Made by a program: the position numbers and the translations under genes. DNA of 64,000 nt from JADKAC01 sp964492065 (GTDB taxonomy: Bacteria > Bacteroidota > Bacteroidia > Chitinophagales > BACL12): positions 1 through 64,000 of the forward strand of contig CAZBHH010000001.1 of NCBI GenBank assembly GCA_964492065.1, in the 5' to 3' direction. The notes under the pieces were generated by a model. It worked only from the letters and a program-made list of their open reading frames with translations. It searched no databases and was not told the origin of the DNA. Shown one piece after another: positions 51,514 to 61,861 of this stretch (positions are counted from its first letter, which is position 1; every line of letters starts with the position of its first letter).

Positions 51514-53805
51514 ATGACGCTTAAAGAACAATACTATTTTTATCGCAAATACGTAATCTGGTTTTGGCTGATACTTTTATCGGGCATTGCGTTGTTTGTT
51601 TTATTTATTTACCTCGTAAGTATCGGCACTTTTGGCGCACTGCCCGGCTTTGAAGAATTGGAGAATCCGCAAAGCAATTTAGCTACCCAGGTAATTTCCA
51701 GCGATGGAGAATTGATCGGGAGATATTATAAAGAAAACAGGACCAATGCCACCTTCGACGAAATTCCCACGCATTTAACACAAGCACTCGTATCAACGGA
51801 AGATGAGCGGTTTTACAGACATTCGGGAATCGACATCCGCTCGCTGGGAAGGGTAATTGTGAAAACCATCCTGTTGCGCCAGGAAGATGCGGGAGGCGGC
51901 AGTACACTCAGCCAGCAATTGGCAAAAAATTTATACGGCAGGCCGACGAGTGATAATATCTTTTCGCTGGCAATGATCAAATTCAAAGAATGGATTACTG
52001 CCGCAAAACTGGAGCGGCGCTATACCAAGGATGAAATACTGCTGATGTACCTCAACACCGTGGAATACATTTACGATGCACACGGCGTAAAGACGGCGGC
52101 AAAAACATTTTTTAATAAAGATGTCGATTCATTGCATATTGAAGAATCCGCCGTGTTAGTGGGTATGGTAAAAAATCCTTCTCTCTATAACCCGGTGCGA
52201 TATCCCGATAAAACCCTGGAGCGACGCAATGTGGTCCTGGCTCAAATGATGCATGCAAATTATCTTTCCCGGGCACAATTTGATTCGTTAAAGTTGTTGC
52301 CTTTGGATATCTCTCATTTTCGCCGACAGGATCACACAACGGGAGAAGCTACTTATTTCAGAGAATACCTGCGCCTGTGGCTGGCAGACTGGGTTAAGGC
52401 AAATCCAAAACCCGACGGCAGCACCTGGGATATCTACCGCGATGGATTGCGCATCTATACCACCATTGATTCAAAAATGCAACAATACGCCGAAGAGGCC
52501 TCGGCCGAATGGCTGACCAAACTGCAGGCGGAATTCGATAAGCACTGGAAAGGCAATAAGTATGAACCCTGGAGCTACCCCTATAGCGGGCGCACACAAC
52601 CCGACCTGATTGACAGGGCAATGAAGACTTCCGAACGCTACCGCAAACTTAAAAAGCAGGGCATGTCGGAATCTGCAATTGTCGAGAATTTCAATACGCC
52701 TGTTGAGATGACGCTGTTTTCCTGGAAGGCGCCGGGCAGGGATTTGGACACATTGATTTCTCCCTACGATTCAATTAAGTACTGTAAGAAAATACTGCAC
52801 CCGGGTTTCATGGCCATGGACCCGCATACCGGTGAAATCAAAGCCTGGGTTGGCGGCGTCGATTTGCGCTACTTTCAATTGGATCACGTAAACCCTTCCA
52901 CCAAGCGCCAGGTAGGTTCCACTTTTAAACCGTTTGTTTATACAGCAGCAATTGCCGACAAGGGCTTTTCTCCCTGCCAGGAAGTTCCCAATATTCAGAT
53001 CACTTTTGAAAAGGGAAGCAAATGGGGACTACTCCAGGACTGGACTCCTAAAAACAGCGATGGAAAATATGGCGGCATGTTGACCTTAAGCATGGGATTG
53101 GGAAAATCGGTGAATACCATCACCGCATATTTACTCCGCGAAGTTGGCATTCAGCCGGTTATTGATTTAGCCCATAATTTGGGCATTGAATCTGATTTGC
53201 CCTTCCAGCCATCCATCTGCCTTGGTGTCAGCGATATATCCGTTTACGAGATGACCGCCGCATACAGCGCTTATGCCAATAAAGGCGTAGCAGTACGCCC
53301 GACATTTATCACACGCATTGAAGATAAAAACGGAAATATCATCGCCGAATTTCCCGTTCAAAAAGTGGAAGTTATGCGGGAGGAGATCGCCCATGTCATG
53401 TTGAACATGTTGCAATACGTGGTTAATTACGGAACCGGTAACCGCCTGCGCAGAGAAGCCTATGGTGGTATTACGGGAGAAGTTGCCGGCAAAACGGGAA
53501 CAACACAGGAAAATACCGACGGCTGGTTTATGGGCATCACACCTCAATTAGTATGTGGCACCTGGGTAGGCGCCGATGACCCGGTAGTACATTTTCGCTC
53601 GACCGCTTTGGGACAGGGTGCTAATATGGCCTTGCCCATTTACGGATTGTTTCTGCGCAAACTCTATGATGACCCGTCAACCGGTATCAATCCGGGCGCC
53701 AAATTTCCACCCTTTGAAGGCACTAAGACCATCGAATTGGATTGCAGCAAATACAAAACAAAACGGGATAATGTTTATGAAGAATTACTGGAAGGTTACC
53801 AGTAA
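51514..53805 (+). CDS. Bifunctional penicillin-binding protein 1A
   Basis: A 763-residue class A PBP that polymerises glycan strands and crosslinks peptides. One N-terminal helix (WFWLILLSGIALFVLFIYLV), glycosyltransferase-51 domain (TEDERFYRHSGIDIRSLGR ... GGSTLSQQLAKNLYG), and transpeptidase with catalytic Ser469 in STFK (469-472), a KTGTT motif (AGKTGTTQENTDGWFMG). It ends without a long disordered tail. It is coupled to porW by a 3-nt gap, linking type IX gene expression with wall synthesis. Start at 51514 confirmed by that spacing. Confidence 0.94.
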   Translation: MTLKEQYYFYRKYVIWFWLILLSGIALFVLFIYLVSIGTFGALPGFEELENPQSNLATQVISSDGELIGRYYKENRTNATFDEIPTHLTQALVSTEDERFYRHSGIDIRSLGRVIVKTILLRQEDAGGGSTLSQQLAKNLYGRPTSDNIFSLAMIKFKEWITAAKLERRYTKDEILLMYLNTVEYIYDAHGVKTAAKTFFNKDVDSLHIEESAVLVGMVKNPSLYNPVRYPDKTLERRNVVLAQMMHANYLSRAQFDSLKLLPLDISHFRRQDHTTGEATYFREYLRLWLADWVKANPKPDGSTWDIYRDGLRIYTTIDSKMQQYAEEASAEWLTKLQAEFDKHWKGNKYEPWSYPYSGRTQPDLIDRAMKTSERYRKLKKQGMSESAIVENFNTPVEMTLFSWKAPGRDLDTLISPYDSIKYCKKILHPGFMAMDPHTGEIKAWVGGVDLRYFQLDHVNPSTKRQVGSTFKPFVYTAAIADKGFSPCQEVPNIQITFEKGSKWGLLQDWTPKNSDGKYGGMLTLSMGLGKSVNTITAYLLREVGIQPVIDLAHNLGIESDLPFQPSICLGVSDISVYEMTAAYSAYANKGVAVRPTFITRIEDKNGNIIAEFPVQKVEVMREEIAHVMLNMLQYVVNYGTGNRLRREAYGGITGEVAGKTGTTQENTDGWFMGITPQLVCGTWVGADDPVVHFRSTALGQGANMALPIYGLFLRKLYDDPSTGINPGAKFPPFEGTKTIELDCSKYKTKRDNVYEELLEGYQ

Positions 53806-53873
53806 TCACATGCGCATCTGTCGTCCATAGAGACTTGTGCCTGTGTTAAATTTGAAATGACAATACTTGAAAA

Positions 53874-54353
53874 ATGCACATCGAAGCAAATTCCGTGGAT
53901 GACTACATACAGGCAATCTCCGGCGACAGGAAAACCGCTGTGATAACATTGCGCAATACCATACGCAAGAGTTTACCGCCGGGCTATACGGAAATATTTG
54001 CATACAATATGCCTGCTTACGCAGTTCCTCACTCTGTGTATCCGGCGGGATATCACGTAGATCCAAAAATACCGTTGATGTTGATGAGTTTTGCATCGCA
54101 AAAGAATTTTATCTCCGTGTACCACATGGGTTTGTATATGGATGATGCATTAATGCATTGGTTTAAGGCGGCCTATTCTGACAGGGTTAAGACAAAATTG
54201 GATATGGGGAAGAGTTGTATCCGGTTTAAAAACCCCGGGGCAATCCCCTACGGTTTAATTGCCGAATTAGCATCTAAGCTTACTGTCAACCAGTGGATTG
54301 CGCTGTATGAAAGTAAATTAACCGTTAACCCGAAGCATTCAAAAGGAATTTGA
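53874..54353 (+). CDS. DUF1801-domain protein
   Basis: A 159-residue protein of the YdhG/DUF1801 family: HIEANSVDDYIQAISGDRKTAVITLRNTIRKSLPPGYTEIFAYNMPAY, then LMSFASQKNFISVYHMGLY and KSCIRFKNPGAIPYGLI. Cytosolic, alpha/beta, of unknown function; relatives bind nucleotides or iron in some reports, which cannot be tested here. Ends 5 nt before the next ATG, so it is probably in one operon with the carboxypeptidase. Confidence 0.85.
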   Translation: MHIEANSVDDYIQAISGDRKTAVITLRNTIRKSLPPGYTEIFAYNMPAYAVPHSVYPAGYHVDPKIPLMLMSFASQKNFISVYHMGLYMDDALMHWFKAAYSDRVKTKLDMGKSCIRFKNPGAIPYGLIAELASKLTVNQWIALYESKLTVNPKHSKGI

Positions 54354-54358
54354 TACAC

Positions 54359-55150
54359 ATGCAATTGAAGAGAGGCTTCATTTCACAGTTCGGGCATCGG
54401 TGCATTCTGTGCATGCCGATAGCTCTTTCTATATGTCTCATTTTATTTTCTTCATCCGGCTTGCACAATAGAACCCCTACCCGTGAAATTACAGTGAGCT
54501 TGAATTTTGAAGAGGTAGATTCTGATTTTCTCACCGGCAGAAAGAATTATTACACGGATGAAAATTTTATGGAGATACCCGCTTATCAGGCGTACAGGAA
54601 AGAAATGTTCCTGCTGAAAGATACCTACCACGCATTTGCAAAGATGTACGATGCTGCAAAAGCGGATGGTATTACATTAAAAATCATATCCGCCTCCCGC
54701 ACGTTTGACGAGCAGAAAAATGTTTGGGAAGATAAATGGAAGAAGAATGCAACGGCATATCCCGACCCGGTTGAACGGGCGCAGTACATTTTGCAATTCA
54801 GCGCCATGCCCGGTACGAGCCGCCACCATTGGGGAACTGAAATTGATTTGAACAGCCTGCAAAATTCCTATTTTGAAACGGCAGCCGGAAAGAAAATCTA
54901 CGACTGGCTGCAAACGCATGCACAGGCGTACGGATTTTGCCAGACTTATAATAGCTATACAATTCGCGGTGGCGGCTATAATGAAGAAAAGTGGCATTGG
55001 TCATTCTATCCCATTTCCGACAGCCTGTTGACGCTGTTCAAACAGAAAGTGGATTTGAGAAATATGCATGGTTTTTCCGGTGTGGAAACTGCCGGGCAGT
55101 TACATGTGTTAAGCGATTATATCCTGAAGGTTAATTATGAATGTGATTAA
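54359..55150 (+). CDS. D-alanyl-D-alanine carboxypeptidase family (M15B) protein
   Basis: A 263-residue peptidase with an N-terminal membrane segment (CILCMPIALSICLILFSSSG). Zinc site SRHHWGTEIDL gives the SxHxxGxxxD pattern, and EKWHWSF supplies the third ligand. It trims terminal D-alanine from peptidoglycan in the periplasm. The start is at the ATG at 54359, since the TTG 9 nt earlier is unnecessary. It sits among other wall genes (PBP1A upstream, UvrC downstream) though uvrC is unrelated in role. Confidence 0.9.
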   Translation: MQLKRGFISQFGHRCILCMPIALSICLILFSSSGLHNRTPTREITVSLNFEEVDSDFLTGRKNYYTDENFMEIPAYQAYRKEMFLLKDTYHAFAKMYDAAKADGITLKIISASRTFDEQKNVWEDKWKKNATAYPDPVERAQYILQFSAMPGTSRHHWGTEIDLNSLQNSYFETAAGKKIYDWLQTHAQAYGFCQTYNSYTIRGGGYNEEKWHWSFYPISDSLLTLFKQKVDLRNMHGFSGVETAGQLHVLSDYILKVNYECD

Positions 55151-55173
55151 TTTGCACAGCGGTTGTATGGCAC

Positions 55174-56976
55174 ATGACTCCCGAACACTTTAAAAATATT
55201 GAAATCACCATTCCTGCCAACCCGGGGGTTTACCGGTATTACGACAAGGATAAACACATTCTCTATGTCGGAAAAGCGAAGAACCTGAAAAAACGGGTGA
55301 GCTCCTATTTCAGGGAAAGCGGTTTAAGCGGAAGGATTCAGGTGCTGGTAAGAAAGACCGAGTCCATTGAATTTACCATTACTAACACCGAACAGGATGC
55401 GTTTCTACTTGAAAATACCCTGATTAAAAAACTACAACCCAGGTATAATATTAACCTGAAGGACGGGAAGACATATCCCTATATCGTAATTAAGAATGAG
55501 CGGTTTCCGAGAATTTTCTTTACCCGGAAAAAAATTGCCGACGGCTCGCAGTATTTAGGCCCATACACATCGCTGTCACGGGCAAGGGCTATTTTCGACT
55601 TTATAAAAACGCTGTTCCCGATACGCACTTGTTCTTACAACCTGTCGGAAGCAAACATTAAAGCCGGCAAATTCAAAGTATGCCTGGAATACCATTTGGG
55701 AAACTGTCTCGGCCCCTGTGAAAATTTGCAGACAGAAGCCGATTACATGGAAAATGTACAACAGATTATTCATATCCTAAAAGGGAATATGGGATTGGTA
55801 AAATCGCTGTTTCGCCAGAGGCTCAACAATCATGTGGAGGCGCTTGAATTTGAACAGGCCGAAGATATCCGGAAAAAATTGGAGGCAATCGAACAATACC
55901 AGAATAAAAGCAGCGTCGTAAATATTCATATTGACAATGTCGATGTGTTTGCAATTGCAGATGCCAGCAGCTTTGCGGTAATCGGTTTTCTTAAAATCAT
56001 GCAGGGTATGGTAACTCAGGCTAAGACGCTGGTAATTCGCAAAAAGCTGGATGAAACACCCGAGGAGCTCTTGCTCTACGGCATCACCGAATTACAACTC
56101 GAGTTCGACAGCCGTGCAACTGAATTGATCTTGCCGTTTCCGATAGACCTGCCTGCTACTGCCGCAACACAACACATTCCACAAGCGGGAGAAAAGAAAA
56201 AACTGTTGGACCTGGCCTTTAAGAATGCAATGTATGTTAAAGAAGAAAAGGAAGCAGTCAATGAAAAACGGGAGAGGAAAAAAGGCAATGTGCGCATCCT
56301 GGAAGCCATTAAACAAGATTTCCGATTAACACAACTCCCCTATTGCATAGAGTGTTTTGACAACTCCAATATCCAGGGAACAAACCCGGTTGCCAGTATG
56401 GTAGTATTTCGCAATGCCATGCCGAGTAAAAAGGATTACCGGCATTTCAATATTAAGACTGTAACAGGGCCGGATGATTTTTCGAGCATGCGTGAAATCG
56501 TATATCGCCGTTACAAGCGTTTAATGGACGATGCTTTGCCCCTGCCGCAGTTAATCGTCATTGATGGGGGCAAAGGCCAGTTACACGCAGCAGTTGATGC
56601 ATTACAATCGTTGAATATTTACGGCAAAGTGGCGATATGTTCCATTGCAAAAAGATTGGAGGAAATTTACTTTCCCGAAGACAGCGTGCCTTTGTACCTG
56701 AATAAAAAATCGGAAAGCCTGAAGGTAATTCAGCAATTGCGAGATGAGGCGCACCGCTTCGCAATTACCTTTCACCGGCGGAAGAGAAACAAATCCGCTT
56801 TAACTTCAGAGCTCGATGCCATACCGGGAATAGGCCCATCCACAATCAGCCGTTTGATTAAAGTATTTAAAAGCGTAAAGAAAATTAAAGTTGCCGATGA
56901 GCAGTCCATTGCCGAAGTTATTGGTAAGGCAAAGGCACGTATTATCGTTTCGCATTTAAACAACCAACAGGGTTAA
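55174..56976 (+). CDS. uvrC: Excinuclease ABC subunit C
   Basis: A 600-residue nucleotide excision repair nuclease that makes both incisions around a lesion with UvrB. Domains: GIY-YIG (GVYRYYDKDKHILYVGKAKNLKKRVSSYF, residues 15-90), cysteine-rich and UvrB-binding region (LEALEFEQAEDIRKKLEAI), RNase H-like endonuclease (CFDNSNIQGTNPVASMVVF, DGGKGQLHAAV) and C-terminal helix-hairpin-helix (LDAIPGIGPSTISRLIKVF). Complete length. It is followed 3 nt later by a bidirectional terminator. Confidence 0.98.
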   Translation: MTPEHFKNIEITIPANPGVYRYYDKDKHILYVGKAKNLKKRVSSYFRESGLSGRIQVLVRKTESIEFTITNTEQDAFLLENTLIKKLQPRYNINLKDGKTYPYIVIKNERFPRIFFTRKKIADGSQYLGPYTSLSRARAIFDFIKTLFPIRTCSYNLSEANIKAGKFKVCLEYHLGNCLGPCENLQTEADYMENVQQIIHILKGNMGLVKSLFRQRLNNHVEALEFEQAEDIRKKLEAIEQYQNKSSVVNIHIDNVDVFAIADASSFAVIGFLKIMQGMVTQAKTLVIRKKLDETPEELLLYGITELQLEFDSRATELILPFPIDLPATAATQHIPQAGEKKKLLDLAFKNAMYVKEEKEAVNEKRERKKGNVRILEAIKQDFRLTQLPYCIECFDNSNIQGTNPVASMVVFRNAMPSKKDYRHFNIKTVTGPDDFSSMREIVYRRYKRLMDDALPLPQLIVIDGGKGQLHAAVDALQSLNIYGKVAICSIAKRLEEIYFPEDSVPLYLNKKSESLKVIQQLRDEAHRFAITFHRRKRNKSALTSELDAIPGIGPSTISRLIKVFKSVKKIKVADEQSIAEVIGKAKARIIVSHLNNQQG

Positions 56977-56979
56977 AAT

Positions 56980-57013
56980 AAAAATGCCACACAAACATTT
57001 GTGTGGCATTTTT
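56980..57013. terminator. Bidirectional terminator between uvrC and gldN
   Basis: AAAAATGCCACACAAA and TTTGTGTGGCATTTTT form a 16-bp perfect stem with A and T runs on either side, suited to end both the plus-strand uvrC and the minus-strand gld operon. Confidence 0.92.
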
Positions 57014-57030
57014 ATCGGAAAGAATATAAA

Positions 57031-57861
57031 TCAGAACTCCCAAAGCTGGTGTTCAAATTCGAATATCTCATTCTTAATCCTGTCGCTTTCCAGCACCTCG
57101 TCAATTCCGGATGCATACGAATTGATATATCTGTCGTACACGTTATCTTCTTTAATGATATAACTGCTGAAAAAACGCATCTCAAAAATATCGTCGAAGG
57201 TGAAATACCGGGCGCTGTTCTGCTCATTGAAAACCTCGTGACGCACAAACAGGTTGCGCAAATCGGGGTAGTATAACCAGAACATCAATTCCTCGCCAAT
57301 GGGTTCGCCGGTAAATTCATCGATGCGTTCGCGAATTGGTGCAATGCCGATAATGCGGACTACAAGAGTTGAAGTTTCCTGGTCGAAAATCCAATCTTCC
57401 TTAATCTGCAGTTTTTTTATGAGCTTATAATCAAACTCTCTTGGTATTACCTTAATTACCTCTTCATAAGTTACCTCATCATACTGGTAAACAGTATCCA
57501 CCCCTTCATAGCGCTGAACAATTTCATCAATCGTAAAGGCTGTTCCCTCCCGAAAATCATCGTACAAAGGATTATAGGCAGTTACTTCACCGGACTTGAT
57601 CGCTTCATAAACAAACTGCATAAACGGGTCTCGAGGCCATGTAAATATCAGGTTCATCTTCTCCCTGAAATCAATATTCCGCCAAACCCGTTTTTCCCAA
57701 AATACATCCGACTCGCGGATGTAGTCATACGGAATTACTTCCCGGGTGTTTATTAAGTTCCTGGTGTAGGCGCCATCCAACTTCGCTTCCGAAGTCGGCT
57801 GTGCAAATACCCCTGCAGTTGCAAGTGTACTAAACAGGAAAAAAAGAATGCGATTTCTCAT
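57031..57861 (-). CDS. gldN: Type IX secretion ring protein GldN/PorN
   Basis: A 276-residue periplasmic protein with signal peptide (MRNRILFFLFSTLATAGVFAQ). In known systems GldN forms the large ring with GldK on the outer membrane. Conserved segments: LINTREVIPYDYIRESDVFWEKRVWRNIDFREKMN, and FDDIFEMRFFSSYIIKEDNVYDRYI. Eleven bases follow the gldM stop. The last gene of the gldKLMN cluster, next to the terminator shared with uvrC. Confidence 0.94.
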   Translation of the reverse strand: MRNRILFFLFSTLATAGVFAQPTSEAKLDGAYTRNLINTREVIPYDYIRESDVFWEKRVWRNIDFREKMNLIFTWPRDPFMQFVYEAIKSGEVTAYNPLYDDFREGTAFTIDEIVQRYEGVDTVYQYDEVTYEEVIKVIPREFDYKLIKKLQIKEDWIFDQETSTLVVRIIGIAPIRERIDEFTGEPIGEELMFWLYYPDLRNLFVRHEVFNEQNSARYFTFDDIFEMRFFSSYIIKEDNVYDRYINSYASGIDEVLESDRIKNEIFEFEHQLWEF

Positions 57862-57872
57862 AATATAGATTT

Positions 57873-59486
57873 TTATCCTATAAGTTTAAACGATAAACTC
57901 AGCTGGCGGGTAGTTCCGTCGGGCATCCTCACCGAAATCCTTGGAAACACGATAGTATCTCCCGGTTTGGCCTTTTTCTTAATTTCATTCATCAGCGAGG
58001 TAAACTTGTTGGAACTGGAAACATCGGAAACGATATTTCCGCCACCACTCGGTGCATATACCATCTCAAACCCGGAAACTGTGTAAGGAATTTGGAACAC
58101 AAAGTCCGGATTACGGGCATCTATCTTATCGGTAATCTTAAACTCTCCCGCCTTCATGGTACCTCCTTTGGAGGATCCGCAGTAGGGATACGGGTCTGGT
58201 ATTCGCCTTACCCGAAACTCTTCGGAATAAGTCTTTGAACCCTCGGGCGACTGTACGGTTACGTTAATTTTATCCAAACCGACAGTCGTCGGCTTTGCGA
58301 TATATTCTTCGCCTTTCACCTTGGCAATCCCGCAACCTGATGCAGAAACCTTGTCGGCAGCAAATCCCGGTACGGAAATTTTCACAGGGTTGTCCACCCC
58401 GATGTACAGCACATTCATTGCAGTAGGAGAGATAACGGCCTGACCCACCTCGAAGGTTTCATATCCGAAATCAAACGGATAGAACTGGTATTCGCCTTCT
58501 TTCACCGGATCCGGCAACCGGATAACGCCCTGGTATTTAGGGCTGCCGGTAGCTAATTCTTTGATTTTTCCCATTCCTCCAACTACTTCGATCTGGCGGG
58601 CTCCTGACAATGGAATATCCTTGCCTTTAATCACGTTGTAATCGCCATTTGCATCCTGGTGAACGGCGCTTGTAAATGTGCCTAAGAACACTTCAATATT
58701 TGCCTGTTCTGAAGTGGCTGCAATAAAGATATCGGCGGTATATTCATTGCCTCTCTTCACATAAGAGGAAGGCGCAATTACTCTTGCCGCCATCTTATCG
58801 AATTTGATTTTTGCTGCGTCCACCTGGGAGGCCAGGTGTTCCAGGACAGTAGATTCCGTACTCTTTGAATCATTCTGAATTTTGGTGAGAATAGTAATTA
58901 CCGCAATGGTCGGCACCTTGTAGAAGTTAAATTCTTCCCATGTGAGCTTATTCGCCTGCGCATCGGATTCATCGATGGACAAGGTCAGTTGCGACGCTTT
59001 CGCTTCGCCGTTCCATTTATTGAGTATATTTTTATATTCCTCACTTACTTTTAATATCTCGGCTTTTAATTCGGCTCCCTTGCCGCGATTGATAAACATC
59101 GTAGTCGGTTTCTCCGTATCGCTCTCGCCTTTCAGTTTTTCCAGGCCCGAATGTTTATCAGTGATGGTTCCGCCGGTATATTCAATCAACTCGTTTTTAA
59201 TGCCCTCTATGTAATTATAGAATTCACTGGTGAGTTTTTGAACGGCCATTGCATCCTGGTTTATCTGTTGTACCCTGTCAGTTTGTTCCTCGGCTGCTTT
59301 ATCGGCAATGCCGGCAATAATCTGAGAGTTTTTATCGGATAAAATGGTATTGGTATTTCCAATACCTTTATTCACCAGGTTAAAGGCGTTGAGAATCTCG
59401 GCAGAAACGTTAAGTGCAAGAAGGGCTGTCAACACCAGGTACATGAGATTAATCATGAGCTGGCGTGGTTCCTTAGGTATTGACAT
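57873..59486 (-). CDS. gldM: Type IX secretion motor protein GldM/PorM
   Basis: A 537-residue protein anchored by one N-terminal helix (LMINLMYLVLTALLALNVSAEILNAF) with a long periplasmic arm of beta domains. It transmits motion from the GldL motor to the ring. A conserved basic residue before the helix is visible as Arg8 (KEPRQ). Family domains: helical first domain (SEFYNYIEGIKNELIEYTGG), then Ig-like domains ending SVRMPDGTTRQLSLSFKLIG. It starts 36 nt after gldL and ends 11 nt before gldN. Confidence 0.95.
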   Translation of the reverse strand: MSIPKEPRQLMINLMYLVLTALLALNVSAEILNAFNLVNKGIGNTNTILSDKNSQIIAGIADKAAEEQTDRVQQINQDAMAVQKLTSEFYNYIEGIKNELIEYTGGTITDKHSGLEKLKGESDTEKPTTMFINRGKGAELKAEILKVSEEYKNILNKWNGEAKASQLTLSIDESDAQANKLTWEEFNFYKVPTIAVITILTKIQNDSKSTESTVLEHLASQVDAAKIKFDKMAARVIAPSSYVKRGNEYTADIFIAATSEQANIEVFLGTFTSAVHQDANGDYNVIKGKDIPLSGARQIEVVGGMGKIKELATGSPKYQGVIRLPDPVKEGEYQFYPFDFGYETFEVGQAVISPTAMNVLYIGVDNPVKISVPGFAADKVSASGCGIAKVKGEEYIAKPTTVGLDKINVTVQSPEGSKTYSEEFRVRRIPDPYPYCGSSKGGTMKAGEFKITDKIDARNPDFVFQIPYTVSGFEMVYAPSGGGNIVSDVSSSNKFTSLMNEIKKKAKPGDTIVFPRISVRMPDGTTRQLSLSFKLIG

Positions 59487-59522
59487 TTCTTTTTACTTTT
59501 CTTATTTTAATGAATTAATTGA

Positions 59523-60347
59523 TTAGCGGTTGCTCCCTGCACCTGCACTCATGGCAGACAACATATTACCATATACCCTGTTCAATGCAGCCAGGTTATT
59601 TGACAACTGACCGATTTCTTCTTTGTACTTTTGAGTATCTGACAGAGATTCATTCAGGTTATCCATCGCCGAATTCAACGAGCCATAGAAACGGTTCATC
59701 GCTTTCAGGTGATTATTGGTATCCTGTAACTCCAGCTCGTAAATCGAATTTAACTGACTGAGGTTTTTGGTTACAACCTGCACCTGTTCGTGATACTTGG
59801 AAGTATCTACGGACGAAGATGCAATTTGAGACATGGCGTTGGCGGCATTGTGATATGCTTCCCGCATTTCGGAAACTGCCGATGATGCCTCTTTAATGTT
59901 CATGCTGTACTCATTGGTATTCAGCGCCGCATCGTGTACGTCTGACAATTTCTCGATGTTGTCGCCCAGTTTCTTCAGATTTTCACCCAAACGTTCAATC
60001 ATCATCGGTTCCACTTTGGATTCTTCAAGCATCTTATCCAATTGCTGTGTTACGCTCTGTTTTGGTTCCAGCTTATGAATTTTCTTACCTGTTTTGGCTT
60101 CTTCCACTTCCGGAGATATATCGAGATCCGGGTAAATTTTTTCCCAATAATAATCCTTGTGCGGAGGCAGCACTCCCAAAAGGAGGAAAATAAAGGCTTC
60201 GGTAAACATACCCACCATAAGCATAAGGTCGGCTCCGTCCCAGTGAAGGATTTTAAATAAAGCTCCAACGAGAACAATAGAAGCGCCAACGCCAATGATT
60301 AGGTTTTTGATTCTTTTAAAACGATCGGTTTCGAAAAACGCAGACAT
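59523..60347 (-). CDS. gldL: Type IX secretion motor protein GldL/PorL
   Basis: A 274-residue inner-membrane protein with two helices (IKNLIIGVGASIVLVGALFKIL and LMLMVGMFTEAFIFLLLGVLP). The second helix contains Glu50, which aligns with the membrane-buried glutamate considered to carry protons for the rotary motor. A long cytosolic coiled part follows (MLEESKVEPMMIERLGENLKKLGDNIEKL, then LSDTQKYKEEIGQLSNNLAAL). The C-terminal half is longer than the minimal motor unit. Spacing to gldK is 82 nt. Confidence 0.95.
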   Translation of the reverse strand: MSAFFETDRFKRIKNLIIGVGASIVLVGALFKILHWDGADLMLMVGMFTEAFIFLLLGVLPPHKDYYWEKIYPDLDISPEVEEAKTGKKIHKLEPKQSVTQQLDKMLEESKVEPMMIERLGENLKKLGDNIEKLSDVHDAALNTNEYSMNIKEASSAVSEMREAYHNAANAMSQIASSSVDTSKYHEQVQVVTKNLSQLNSIYELELQDTNNHLKAMNRFYGSLNSAMDNLNESLSDTQKYKEEIGQLSNNLAALNRVYGNMLSAMSAGAGSNR

Positions 60348-60429
60348 TGTGGTACTTGATTTTTTGGTTAATTAAAATTGTTTAAATCACACACATCAAC
60401 CTACGGGCACTCCCTTTGGCTGAATAACT

Positions 60430-61719
60430 TTAGAAATCACTCATTGACCTGCCCAAGAACGGCATTACACAGCGAAAGCCCACATAGCTGTTGGCGGTGT
60501 CCTGAAACTCGTAATGTCTTGTACCGGTTTGAATAAAATAACTAATATCTTTCCATGAGCCTCCCCTGATCACTTTGCGCTTCAACGCCGGCGGGTCGCT
60601 GTCTTCGGCATCGTAGCGTATATCCGGGTTTTGATCGTGGATAAACGCATAGGAATTCTCCTTGAATGCGGTAGATGTCCACTCTGCAACATTACCGGCC
60701 ATATTATACAGTCCATAATCGTTTGGAGCATAGGAATATACATTTACGGTATAATACCCGCCGTCTTCGGGATAGTTACCCCGGCCGGGTTTAAAGTTGG
60801 CCAGGAAACAACCTTTTGTATTGCGCACATAAGGGCCGCCCCAGGGATACGGCACCAGGTCGCGGCCGCCTCTTGCTGCGTATTCCCACTCGTGTTCTGT
60901 AGGCAAGCGGAAGTCATCGACAATCACATCGCCGTTCTTAATTCTCCACCAGTTCCAGAACTCGGTTCGCCAATGCGAGAAGGCATTGGACTGATGCCAG
61001 GTTACCCCAACGACGGGGTATTCGTCAAAGGCGGGATGTGAAAAATATTGCCTGGTCATCGGCTCATTATAGGAATAGGCGTAATCGTGAACCCAAACCA
61101 GGGTATCGGGATACACCCGCACGGTCTTTTCGTCCATGAATTCGCTGATATACTTATCGCGATCCATATTTGTCTCCTTACTGGCGGCGTCTTTCCACTT
61201 TATCCAATTATAGGTATACACCAGGCGATTCGGATCAATCGTGCGGTAATAGCGGTATTCGCCCGGAGGCAACAGCATCTCCTGGAGTTTTGCGGATTGT
61301 TCGGGATCTTCCCAGTCGATTTCCTGGGTCCAGTCCAAAATGGGCTCTTCGGTAACCTGTCCCTCCTCGGCCTCTACATAATGGCCGAGCAGCACATGGG
61401 CTATGGAATCCCGCACCCAGAATACAAATTGGCGGTACTCGTTATTCGTAATTTCGGCGTCATCCATGTAAAATCCGGAAATGGAAATGGACTTTTCACG
61501 TTGCCATAACGAGTTGTTCACATCCTGGTCGCTCGGGCCAATATGCAAGGTCCCGGATGGAACGTACACCATTCCGTAAGGATTTATAGGCTCCCAGCCC
61601 GGCCTGTCTAGTGTACCTAATAGCTGACCCCGGTAATCATCCCAACTGGATGACACACATCCGGAAAGGAGAAAAGCTGTGATTAATACAGCCGGGATTA
61701 AAGATATTCTTCTGTTCAT
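60430..61719 (-). CDS. gldK: Gliding/type IX lipoprotein GldK/PorK
   Basis: A 429-residue outer-membrane lipoprotein (VLITAFLLSGCVSSSWDDYRGQLLG) with a formylglycine-generating-enzyme (sulphatase-modifying factor) fold: MVYVPSGTLHIGPSDQDVNNS, DDAEITNNEYRQFVFWV, EYPVVGVTWHQSNAFSHWRT, RLPTEHEWEYAARGG, GLYNMAGNVAEWTSTAF, RKVIRGGSWKD. The fold is used structurally here, as the ring partner of GldN. Start at the ATG at 61719 gives the standard lipoprotein signal; six residues upstream are possible. Confidence 0.94.
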   Translation of the reverse strand: MNRRISLIPAVLITAFLLSGCVSSSWDDYRGQLLGTLDRPGWEPINPYGMVYVPSGTLHIGPSDQDVNNSLWQREKSISISGFYMDDAEITNNEYRQFVFWVRDSIAHVLLGHYVEAEEGQVTEEPILDWTQEIDWEDPEQSAKLQEMLLPPGEYRYYRTIDPNRLVYTYNWIKWKDAASKETNMDRDKYISEFMDEKTVRVYPDTLVWVHDYAYSYNEPMTRQYFSHPAFDEYPVVGVTWHQSNAFSHWRTEFWNWWRIKNGDVIVDDFRLPTEHEWEYAARGGRDLVPYPWGGPYVRNTKGCFLANFKPGRGNYPEDGGYYTVNVYSYAPNDYGLYNMAGNVAEWTSTAFKENSYAFIHDQNPDIRYDAEDSDPPALKRKVIRGGSWKDISYFIQTGTRHYEFQDTANSYVGFRCVMPFLGRSMSDF

Positions 61720-61861
61720 ACTAGAGTGGTTATGCAAAGTAGTGTCGTAAAATTATACTTTTTATCAATAGAAAACCGCATTCTGTGACAATCTATAGCG
61801 ATTGACAGCTTAAAATCCGGTTTGAAATTAAAAACAATATACGACATGACAAACGTTCAGT